Assembly (NCBI GenBank): GCA_003230535.1
Contig: QIEW01000294.1
Span: 1-13,039 of the forward strand
Direction of reading: 5' to 3'
DNA: 13,039 bases
Origin: a bacterium
Lineage (GTDB): Bacteria > SZUA-182 > SZUA-191
In this document: positions 1-5,386 of the stretch, one piece after another
Layout: every line of letters starts with the position of its first letter
Position numbering within the stretch: the stretch's first letter is position 1
Made by a program: the position numbers and the translations under genes
The notes under the pieces: generated by a model
The model's input: only the letters and a program-made list of their open reading frames with translations
The model's database searches: none
What the model was told of the DNA's origin: nothing

Positions 1-9
1 ATAGCTAAT

Positions 10-38
10 TTGACAACTTCCTAATTTTATGTAAGAAT
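10..38 (+). promoter_or_regulatory. Candidate sigma-70 promoter for the plus-strand gene pair
   Basis: A perfect TTGACA lies at 10-15. AAGAAT follows at 33-38 after a 17-base spacer and is preceded by TG at 30-31, giving an extended -10 (4 of 6 matches to TATAAT). The AGGAAG ribosome binding site of the first gene lies just downstream at 49-54. The assignment rests on pattern only. Confidence 0.5.
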
Positions 39-62
39 TTAAAAAGATAGGAAGTGTTTTTA

Positions 63-695
63 ATGGGAGCAAAGATTTTCCGCCTGGCATTAAATACGAC
101 CAGTTTTCAGCGGAGGCTCATCTTTCGGCTATGCTTGATTCTGGCGTTTACCGGTAGTTCCTTATTGGGCGTCTTGTGGTTGGACAACCACGGTGGCTGG
201 CCCAGGGTGGAGCAATTATGGACTGGTCCCTCCAAACCTAAATCTGCGCTTACTTCCAAACCTCCGGCAGCCGCAAAAAAAATAACGAAACCCAAAAAGA
301 AAGAACCTTTTTTACTCCAAACCTCGCCTGAAATATTAAATCAAATTAAACAAGAGAGATGGGGTAATGAGAAGCAAGCACTCCAATCAAGCTATAAAAA
401 CCTTGAGAAAAGACTAAGAGGCGGCGGAATATCCGGTCCATACACCTCAAATCGAGGCGCTTCAGATAAACAGATAAGAGAATTCTCCCTCCAGGCCGGT
501 TTGACTAAACCGCCTCCTGCCAAACCCCTGCCCCCTCCACCGTCTCCGGAGGCTTTGTCTAAACCTGAAGAGAAGAAAGAACTGATAACGGTATATAAAC
601 CTGACAAAGAAGAGGATGCTTTCGATTGGCACAGACTAAAAGACGACGTTGTTCAAGCCTCAAAAGGCGTGCTAATATTAATCTTACCCAAATAA
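63..695 (+). CDS. Hypothetical single-pass membrane protein with Pro/Lys-rich extracytoplasmic region
   Basis: I do not recognise a family. The ATG at 63 is preferred because AGGAAG at 49-54 sits 8 bases upstream; a GTG at 54 would overlap that site. The 210-residue product has a short basic N-terminus, one hydrophobic helix at about residues 20-40, a Pro/Lys-rich linker (about 55-82), a charged and possibly helical part (about 88-120) and a second Pro-rich stretch (about 149-168). This suggests a bitopic inner-membrane protein with most of its chain in the periplasm. The last 70 bases overlap the lipoprotein gene that follows in another frame, so the two are probably co-transcribed and perhaps translationally coupled. 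A role in envelope assembly is possible from the neighbour alone, but no domain supports it. Confidence 0.7.
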   Translation: MGAKIFRLALNTTSFQRRLIFRLCLILAFTGSSLLGVLWLDNHGGWPRVEQLWTGPSKPKSALTSKPPAAAKKITKPKKKEPFLLQTSPEILNQIKQERWGNEKQALQSSYKNLEKRLRGGGISGPYTSNRGASDKQIREFSLQAGLTKPPPAKPLPPPPSPEALSKPEEKKELITVYKPDKEEDAFDWHRLKDDVVQASKGVLILILPK

Positions 696-994
696 CAGGT
701 TGCCCGGGCGCCCTCATCTTATTGGGCCTTCTTTATGGGGTTATCCTGGGGGGGGGGCTTTCTGCCTGCACAGGATATAACCCAAAAAGGCTGAATTTGG
801 TGCGCCTTAATATGTCCAAATATGAGGTCGCCCAAGTGATGGGAGAACCTGGACAAGCTAAGGGATCTAATATTAACAAGCAAGGTAAAATACATGAGGT
901 CTGGGAGTATAGCTTTGAGAACCCTCTTACCGGTGCGGGCAAAGTCTATCGCTTTACTTTTGTGGATGATAGGTTAATAAAATGGGGAAAATAA
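626..994 (+). CDS. Lipoprotein with BamE/SmpA/OmlA-like domain
   Basis: The 122-residue product has a basic N-region (residues 5-15), a hydrophobic segment (about 28-45) and a lipobox LSAC ending at Cys48, so it should be lipidated and exported. The mature part has the pattern of the BamE/SmpA/OmlA fold: NMSKYEVAQVMGEP (helix, then G-E-P turn), EVWEYSF, and a final YRFTFVDDRLIKWG strand. In proteobacteria this family assists outer-membrane protein assembly; many relatives are uncharacterised lipoproteins. The start is a TTG at 626 with AGAGGA at 611-616, 9 bases upstream. No ATG or GTG in this frame lies between it and the hydrophobic core. It overlaps the previous gene by 70 bases. A run of ten G (748-757) lies in the signal-peptide codons, so a one-base slip would remove the lipoprotein frame. 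Confidence 0.75.
   Translation: MAQTKRRRCSSLKRRANINLTQITGCPGALILLGLLYGVILGGGLSACTGYNPKRLNLVRLNMSKYEVAQVMGEPGQAKGSNINKQGKIHEVWEYSFENPLTGAGKVYRFTFVDDRLIKWGK
748..757 (+). repeat. Poly-G tract (10 G) in lipoprotein signal peptide
   Basis: Ten consecutive G encode Gly42-44 and the edge of the preceding Leu codon, just before the lipobox. With ten G the frame joins the basic N-region, hydrophobic core and LSAC lipobox. With nine or eleven it does not. It could be a slippage-prone phase-variable tract or simply a Gly-rich stretch. Confidence 0.6.
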
Positions 995-1010
995 TTTCCT
1001 CTCTTACAGA

Positions 1011-1173
1011 CCCGGCTTATTCATAAATCCACGGTAAACATTGACGCTGTTATTTGGATACAGCTACTTGTAAAATAATGGTCAAAAAACAAAATGGCTC
1101 GTACAAATCACCGAAAGCTCCCGCCATGAAAGCGACCAGCTCCGAGCGTGTTTATGATCCCGAATTATTCGGG
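1011..1173 (-). mobile_element. MITE-like element, copy C (inverted)
   Basis: This is the reverse complement of the elements at 4567 and 6589. Read on the minus strand it begins CCCGAATAATTCGGG and ends at TTTATGAATAAGCCGGG, giving imperfect terminal inverted repeats of about 12 bases. Its 163 bp match the 162 bp of copy B. Shared interior landmarks include the words for ggtgatttgta and gagccattttgtttttt. No ORF is conserved. It lies downstream of ahbD, and I see no clear target duplication. Confidence 0.75.
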
Positions 1174-1188
1174 ATAAAGACCTAAGCT

Positions 1189-1208
1189 CGGAGGATGCTT
1201 ATCCTCCG
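1189..1208 (-). terminator. Hairpin across the ahbD stop codon, possible weak terminator
   Basis: CGGAGGAT and ATCCTCCG form a perfect 8-bp stem with a 4-base loop, overlapping the ahbD stop codon (1199-1201). No clear U-tract follows on the minus strand, so a rho-independent role is uncertain. It may instead stabilise the mRNA end. Confidence 0.35.
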
Positions 1209-2386
1209 CTCCCGGGCAGGCGAGGCTGGTAAATACAGTAAGGTTCTTCGGCCAGGTAATCGCCGCAGGCGGCATAGGCCCTGGCGCGACATCCCCCGCA
1301 GATCCGCCGGTATTCGCAACGTCCGCATTTGCCTTTGAGTAAGTCGGGATCACGCAGTTCCTGGAAGACTACCGAATTCCCCCAGATCTCCGGGAAAGGT
1401 TTTTCTCTTACGTTACCAGCCAGGGCCGGCAGATATCCGCAAGGATAGACTTCGCCTCGATAGGAAATAAAACAGAAACCGGTTCCACCTAAACAACCTT
1501 TGCTCGTCGCCTCCAGCGCCCCGGGATGTGAACCTTTATGTCCGTGACCATGATGGGGATGTGATGCCGGAGATGGTTTCATACCTTGGGGCCGTGACTC
1601 TTGGGGCCGTGACTCTTGGGTCCGTGTCCCTTGGGTTAATGACCCTTGGGGCTGTGTCCCTTCGGCTTTCATCCGCTGGCGCATAACCCGGAAATAATGC
1701 GGCGCACAGGTGGCCTTAAGGTTAATGGAAACCGTCTTTTGTTTATCATAAAACCAATTCAGCACTTCTTCGTATTCCGCAGGTAAAATCTCATCGCCTT
1801 CAATTTCCTTTCCCCTGCCGGTGGGCACCAGGAGAAAAATATGTAAGGCGTCGGTTCCCAGACGCAGCGCCAGGTCGGCGATAGAGGGAATCTCGGTCAG
1901 GTTACGCTTGGTTATGGTAGTGTTTATCTGGAAGCTCAAGCCCACATCCTTAAGAACTTCTATGCCGGCGAGAGCCTGTGCGAACGACCCCGGAGATCCG
2001 CGGAAACTGTCATGTGCTTCAGCGTGGGAAGCGTCCAGGCTGATACTTACCCGCTGGATACCGACCTCCTTTAGCTTGGAAGCTATATCCCTGTTAAGAA
2101 GCGTCCCGTTAGTAGCTAAAACCACTCGCAAGCCCTTCTTGGCGCCGTAGTCGGCCAATTCATAGATATCCTTGCGCACCAACGGTTCCCCGCCGGTCAA
2201 GATCAGTATCGGCCGGGAAAAGCCGGCAATTTGGTCAATAAGGTGCAAGCTTTCCTCAGTGGTAAGCTCCTCCGGCAGCGGCTCATCCACTGCTGAGGCC
2301 CGGCAATGCACACACCCTAAGTTGCAGGCCCTGGTAAGCTCCCAGGCAATCAGCCGGGGCTGGTATTTAGAAATTTGATTAGACAT
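1199..2386 (-). CDS. ahbD: AhbD-type radical SAM Fe-coproporphyrin III decarboxylase (heme b synthesis)
   Basis: This is a 395-residue radical SAM/SPASM-type protein. Cys21, Cys25 and Cys28 (CNLGCVHC) bind the SAM [4Fe-4S] cluster, GGEP follows at about 65-68, and the C-terminal region has Cys299, 306, 317, 354, 357, 363, 366 and 374 for auxiliary clusters. [12 protein letters not shown] and EVYPCGYLP match what I know of AhbD, which oxidatively decarboxylates two propionates of Fe-coproporphyrin III to give heme b. Pairing with ahbC supports this over NirJ or a peptide-modifying SPASM enzyme. An insertion at about 243-290 is odd: five pentapeptide repeats, then a His-rich stretch ([12 protein letters not shown]), which makes the protein longer than I expect for AhbD. 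The ATG has AAAGG at 2396-2400, 9 bases upstream. It is the last gene of the heme block. Confidence 0.88.
   Translation of the reverse strand: MSNQISKYQPRLIAWELTRACNLGCVHCRASAVDEPLPEELTTEESLHLIDQIAGFSRPILILTGGEPLVRKDIYELADYGAKKGLRVVLATNGTLLNRDIASKLKEVGIQRVSISLDASHAEAHDSFRGSPGSFAQALAGIEVLKDVGLSFQINTTITKRNLTEIPSIADLALRLGTDALHIFLLVPTGRGKEIEGDEILPAEYEEVLNWFYDKQKTVSINLKATCAPHYFRVMRQRMKAEGTQPQGSLTQGTRTQESRPQESRPQGMKPSPASHPHHGHGHKGSHPGALEATSKGCLGGTGFCFISYRGEVYPCGYLPALAGNVREKPFPEIWGNSVVFQELRDPDLLKGKCGRCEYRRICGGCRARAYAACGDYLAEEPYCIYQPRLPGSGG
1585..1659 (-). repeat. Five tandem 15-bp repeats inside ahbD
   Basis: Units start at 1585, 1600, 1615, 1630 and 1645. The first two are identical (plus strand CTTGGGGCCGTGACT) and the rest are diverged, with a sixth decayed unit after 1660. 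In the protein they give the pentapeptides [25 protein letters not shown] at residues 243-267. The unit keeps the reading frame, so copy number can change without breaking the enzyme. Confidence 0.85.
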
Positions 2387-2492
2387 AGGCTGTAACCTTT
2401 ATATGTTTCATGTAATCAGCAACAGAGTGGTTGAACGAGGTGAGCCGCCAATCTGATGTTACATAAGGTGGGGATTCTATTGTTGTATATCA

Positions 2493-2645
2493 TTATCTCT
2501 TGAATTTCTGGGCTTCCATCCAGATATAGAGTGGATATATCTCATTTATGAAGCGGTAGGCGCCTTTGCCCCTTTCCAAATCAGCTTCAATTATTCCTAA
2601 CTCCCTTAATTTTATGATCTTTCGGCTTGTATCAAGCCGAAAAGT
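2493..2645 (-). pseudogene. Remnant of an unidentified gene (winged-helix-like 3' end)
   Basis: After the palindrome at the mntA stop, another frame stays open to 2493 and reads like the tail of a real protein: KIIKLRELGIIEADLERGKG, then AYRFINEIYPLYIWMEAQKF. A helix followed by a Gly-containing wing and an aromatic segment resembles the winged-helix tails of some AAA ATPases or regulators, but I cannot name the family. No start or ribosome binding site precedes this part. The open frame extends back into mntA only as an out-of-frame shadow. I read it as a truncated leftover whose 5' part was lost. Confidence 0.35.
2620..2642. repeat. Palindrome forming the 3' end of mntA
   Basis: Perfect 10-bp arms TTTCGGCTTG and CAAGCCGAAA flank a 3-base loop. 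The preceding gatc and the sequence resemble the palindrome at 9521-9544, and more loosely those at 6860 and 9572. The element supplies the last mntA codons (Phe-Ser-Ala-stop) and may also act as an mRNA end structure. Confidence 0.7.
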
Positions 2646-3003
2646 GCATATGTCTGGTAAGGAAATACTGCCAGTCGTGGTAGTATCTGAGCGCCTTGGT
2701 CTCATATAAAACCCGGCTCTCAGTGTTTTTGTCAAAGATTATTATGCCGTCGTTTATTACCTGAAAAGCAAACACAGGCGAGCTAATGTGGTTCAAGACG
2801 CTAATCTGAGCCTCCGCCCCTATGGTAGAGGAAATTTCCGCCTCAAGTTGAAATACAGCCCAGCCGGGGAGCTTATCAGGGTCACAACTCCAGTAAGTTG
2901 CTATATCCCAATCGCTTCTTGCTCCAACAGCCCCTCCAGTCTGCGACTGTTTGGCTCTGGAACCAAAAAGATAGGCAAATTCCACCCACTGGCATTTTCC
3001 CAA
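2632..3003 (-). CDS. mntA: MntA-like nucleotidyltransferase antitoxin (MNT domain)
   Basis: This is a minimal nucleotidyltransferase. FGSRAK (residues 13-18 from TTG at 3003) and SDWDI (30-34) give the GSX(n)DXD metal and nucleotide-binding motif, with a longer loop between them than is typical. In studied hepT-mntA pairs, MntA silences HepT by AMPylating a tyrosine in its RX4HXY motif; the adjacent hepT has such a tyrosine. The start is uncertain. The frame is open upstream to 3060 and looks coding (IIKKIAGVLGKCQWVEFAYL). A GGAGG at 3046-3050 lies 9 bases before an ATT at 3034-3036, so a rare ATT start would give 11 more residues. The C-terminus ends inside a palindromic repeat, so the last few residues are probably not native, although the ALRYYHDWQYF segment near the family's usual end is kept. 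Confidence 0.8.
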   Translation of the reverse strand: MGKCQWVEFAYLFGSRAKQSQTGGAVGARSDWDIATYWSCDPDKLPGWAVFQLEAEISSTIGAEAQISVLNHISSPVFAFQVINDGIIIFDKNTESRVLYETKALRYYHDWQYFLTRHMHFSA

Positions 3004-3082
3004 GACCCCGGCTATCTTTTTTATAATACAGGAAATTATATAAAACCTCCATTTGCTAATTTACTGTAAATACTAATTTCAA

Positions 3083-3098
3083 CAACCGCCGACGGTTG
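3083..3098. repeat. Small hairpin between hepT and mntA
   Basis: CAACCG and CGGTTG form a 6-bp stem with a 4-base loop (CCGA). It sits next to the terminator-like hairpin at 3108-3128 in the hepT-mntA gap. Confidence 0.45.
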
Positions 3099-3107
3099 GT
3101 AATGACT

Positions 3108-3128
3108 CCAGGCTTTGCCTGGTTTTTT
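3108..3128 (+). terminator. Rho-independent terminator shape on the plus strand
   Basis: CCAGGC and GCCTGG form a 6-bp stem with a TTT loop and are followed by six T (3123-3128), a good intrinsic terminator reading rightward. No plus-strand gene lies nearby; all genes around it are on the minus strand. It could stop antisense transcription into hepT or be left from a lost gene. On the minus strand the U-tract lies on the wrong side. Confidence 0.5.
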
Positions 3129-3138
3129 ATCTCTTCCG

Positions 3139-3543
3139 TCATAATTTCTCTATGTAACTGATGAACTTTTCCATATCGGCTACGCCCGATCTCATGAACC
3201 GTTCCAGGGCAGGGATACTGTCCAACAGGTAGTCATGAGCCAAAAAATTCCTTAAGCCCGCGACGTAGGTAAATTTACGGGCAAAAGGTCTAGGGATCAT
3301 TTTGTAGTCGCCAAGTTTATATATTGTGTCACTGTAGGTAATTGGTTTAGGAAAATTTTTCTGGACAATAACCAAGTCCGCGATGTCCAGCGCAACCTCC
3401 GCACATAGATAGACACTTCTTTCCACTATTTTTTTAGCTTCCTCAGAGATATGGAGATTCTCTAATAGGTTTTTCTTGTTAGTCTTTAAGTAGAGCACCT
3501 CTTTTTTGAGCCTCTCCAGTTTCTGGAACAGTATCTCATTCAT
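3139..3543 (-). CDS. hepT: HepT-like HEPN-domain RNase toxin (DUF86)
   Basis: The 134-residue, mostly helical product has RNFLAHDY at residues 98-105, the RX4HXY signature of HepT/DUF86 HEPN ribonucleases: Arg98 and His103 catalytic, Tyr105 the expected AMPylation site. The length is normal for the family. Studied HepT proteins cleave RNA, including tRNA, and are neutralised by the cognate MntA nucleotidyltransferase, which lies next downstream. The gap between them (over 100 bases, with two hairpins) is larger than the overlap often seen in this pair. The ATG lies only 33 bases after the hemB stop, so the toxin is probably expressed with the heme genes. The motif and both flanks look intact. 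Confidence 0.85.
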   Translation of the reverse strand: MNEILFQKLERLKKEVLYLKTNKKNLLENLHISEEAKKIVERSVYLCAEVALDIADLVIVQKNFPKPITYSDTIYKLGDYKMIPRPFARKFTYVAGLRNFLAHDYLLDSIPALERFMRSGVADMEKFISYIEKL

Positions 3544-3576
3544 GAATCAAGTTACCCAAGCAGCGTTTTATACGCT

Positions 3577-4554
3577 TCACTTTCCCAACAGCTTGGCCGC
3601 CTCTTTGGCAAAGTAGGTGAGGATAAGATCGGCGCCGGCGCGGCGGATAGAACACAATACCTCCAGCATTACCCGCTCCTCATCCAGCCACCCCATCCGA
3701 CCGGCGGCTTTTACCATGGAATACTCTCCACTCACGTTGTAAGCTGCCAGGGGGACCCCGAACTCCTGCTTGGCCCGGTATATAATATCCAGGTAAGACA
3801 GCGCCGGTTTTACCATCACTATGTCTGCGCCCTCCCGTAAATCCAGGCTGATCTCCCGCATAGCCTCGTCGGCGTTGGCCGGATCCATCTGGTGGGAGCG
3901 GCGGTCGCCAAACTTGGGCGTGGAGAGCGCCGCCTGCCTGAACGGCCCATAGAATGCGGAGGCATACTTGGCGGCGTAGGACATGATCGGAACATGGGAA
4001 AAATTATTCTTATCCAGCTCCTCCCTGATAGCTTGTATCCGGCCATCCATCATATCGGACGGCGCCACCATATCGGCTCCGGCCTCAGCATGGGATCTGG
4101 CCATCTGAGCCAACAGAGGAAGAGTGGCGTCATTGTCGATATGCTCCTCCCGGATAACACCGCAGTGACCATGGTCGGTATACTCGCAGAGGCAGACGTC
4201 GGTAATCACTATCAGCCCCGGCCCCAGTGCAGACTTGATGGCCCGGAGAGCTTTCTGGACTATTCCGTCCTCGGAGTAAGCCTCCGACCCCACTTCGTCC
4301 TTATGCTCCGGGATACCAAACAGCAGAATAGCGGGAATACCTAGGCGGGAGGTCTCCTCAGCCTCCAGCACCAGGTTATCAATAGAGAGGTGATAGTTGC
4401 CCGGCATAGTGGAAATTTCCTGGCGAACCCCTTTCCCCGGTACTACAAACAGCGGATAGATCAGGTTATCCACCGACAGCCGAGTTTCCCGCACCATCCG
4501 CCGAAAACCCTCACGCTCCCGTAATCGCCGTAACCTATGCACCGGAAATCCCAT
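3577..4554 (-). CDS. hemB: Porphobilinogen synthase (delta-aminolevulinic acid dehydratase)
   Basis: Full-length HemB, 325 residues. It condenses two 5-aminolevulinate molecules to porphobilinogen in the cytoplasm, a step common to siroheme, heme and cobalamin synthesis. Cys121, Cys123 and Cys131 ([11 protein letters not shown]) form the zinc site. Lys196 ([16 protein letters not shown]) and Lys249 ([11 protein letters not shown]) are the Schiff-base lysines. The N-terminal RLRRLR and the terminal region agree with the family. It lies between two toxin-antitoxin modules in a block with ahbC and ahbD, which places it in siroheme-dependent heme synthesis here. The G-rich ribosome binding site (plus strand 4559-4569, cccctcccccc) merges with the end of MITE copy A, so any nearby promoter must lie in or beyond the element. 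Confidence 0.97.
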   Translation of the reverse strand: MGFPVHRLRRLREREGFRRMVRETRLSVDNLIYPLFVVPGKGVRQEISTMPGNYHLSIDNLVLEAEETSRLGIPAILLFGIPEHKDEVGSEAYSEDGIVQKALRAIKSALGPGLIVITDVCLCEYTDHGHCGVIREEHIDNDATLPLLAQMARSHAEAGADMVAPSDMMDGRIQAIREELDKNNFSHVPIMSYAAKYASAFYGPFRQAALSTPKFGDRRSHQMDPANADEAMREISLDLREGADIVMVKPALSYLDIIYRAKQEFGVPLAAYNVSGEYSMVKAAGRMGWLDEERVMLEVLCSIRRAGADLILTYFAKEAAKLLGK

Positions 4555-4566
4555 ATAACCCCTCCC

Positions 4567-4743
4567 CCCGAATAATTCGGGATTTATAACACGCTCCCGT
4601 TGGTCGCTTCCATAGCGGGAGTTCTCGGTGATTTGTATGAGCCATTTTGTTTTTTGACCGTTATTTTATAAGTAGCTGTATTCATATAGCATCACCCATG
4701 TTTGCCGTGGATTTATGAATCTCTACGGGTTTAATAATCCGGG
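4567..4743 (+). mobile_element. MITE-like element, copy A, truncating a HEPN gene
   Basis: It begins CCCGAATAATTCGGG (4567-4581) and ends AATAATCCGGG (4733-4743). It is 177 bp long, equal to copy B (162) plus a 15-base insertion near the right end (about 4721-4735). An internal hairpin, CTCCCG with CGGGAG around the ttggtcgcttccatag loop, is intact. The right end provides the last codons and stop of the HEPN gene; the left end abuts the hemB ribosome binding site. The missing HEPN sequence is not on the other side, so insertion was accompanied or followed by deletion. Confidence 0.75.
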
Positions 4744-5022
4744 ACCCAGGTTAGCTTCTTTCAATATCTGGCCACAATCATTGCTCACAATACTGGTTTT
4801 TACAAAATGTTGATTAAACAGCGAGATAACGCCGTAATGCTTCTGGCTGTCCAGTCTCTTGGTAGCCAATAATGCTCTGGCGGCGGTAAGTATGGCATAA
4901 TATGACCTGCTTACCGAGTCCAGATAATCGTCGCAAGCTATCAAGTCCCTGGCCGATTTGAGGTGAATTTTGGATTTATCTAATCTATATTTGGCTAAAA
5001 GGTCTTCCCCCTCGTCGGTCAT
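4723..5022 (-). CDS. HEPN-domain protein, 3'-truncated by a MITE
   Basis: The 99-residue product matches the N-terminal two thirds of HEPN proteins (PF05168 type): LAKYRLDKSKIHLKSARDLI, DYLDSVSRSYYAILTAARAL, and KHYGVISLFNQHFVKTSI. Arg56 and His62 in KRLDSQKH fit the RX4-6H catalytic motif. Such proteins usually run to about 130 residues. Here the native sequence stops at about residue 93, and PGLLNP plus the stop come from MITE copy A, so the last helix is lost. The ATG overlaps the stop of the upstream nucleotidyltransferase gene (ATGA), as is typical of MNT-HEPN pairs. It may still fold, but inactivity is likely. It could also be read as a pseudogene. Confidence 0.75.
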   Translation of the reverse strand: MTDEGEDLLAKYRLDKSKIHLKSARDLIACDDYLDSVSRSYYAILTAARALLATKRLDSQKHYGVISLFNQHFVKTSIVSNDCGQILKEANLGPGLLNP

Positions 5023-5342
5023 ATTTCCTCCCCCCGCACCTCAATACTTTCTATAACAGGAGAACCTAACCTTTTATTTTCGCTATACTCTTCCACATCA
5101 AACACCAGAGGAGAGATTACCACATTGTATTTTAGGTCGATAGCTAAAGATATTCCAGCAATATCACTGACGATCCGGGGCGATTGCCGCCTTATCAAAA
5201 TGTATACATCCACATCTGACCTGGGGGTGGCGCTACCTCTGGTTTGTGAACCAAATAACCTGATATTCAATAACTCAGACCCTAAGGCATGAGACAGACT
5301 CACTTTAAGTTCACTTAAGGCATTTTTTAAATCAGGGTTCAT
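5019..5342 (-). CDS. MNT-domain nucleotidyltransferase, partner of the HEPN protein
   Basis: This 107-residue minimal nucleotidyltransferase has LFGSQTRGSA (residues 29-38) and SDVDV (42-46), the GSX10DXD motif that binds metal and nucleotide. The length is complete for the family. It overlaps the downstream HEPN gene by 4 bases (ATGA), the classic order for MNT-HEPN modules, where it probably acts as the antitoxin, perhaps by nucleotidylating its partner. It differs from the other pair in this window, which is hepT first and mntA second, so the two are separate modules and not a local duplication. It lies 44 bases after ahbC on the same strand. The ribosome binding site is weak (AAGG about 15 bases upstream), which suggests translation as part of a longer message. 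Confidence 0.82.
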   Translation of the reverse strand: MNPDLKNALSELKVSLSHALGSELLNIRLFGSQTRGSATPRSDVDVYILIRRQSPRIVSDIAGISLAIDLKYNVVISPLVFDVEEYSENKRLGSPVIESIEVRGEEI

Positions 5343-5386
5343 ATTACATTACCGATTACCTTGTCTACCAAAACAGCGCAGATAGC

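Noticed and set aside
1585-1665. Regular 15-bp repeats considered as CRISPR
   Set aside because: There are no unique spacers; units are adjacent, in frame and inside a coding region.
3892-4344. 150-codon open frame antisense to hemB
   Set aside because: It is a shadow of the strongly conserved hemB frame with no protein features of its own.
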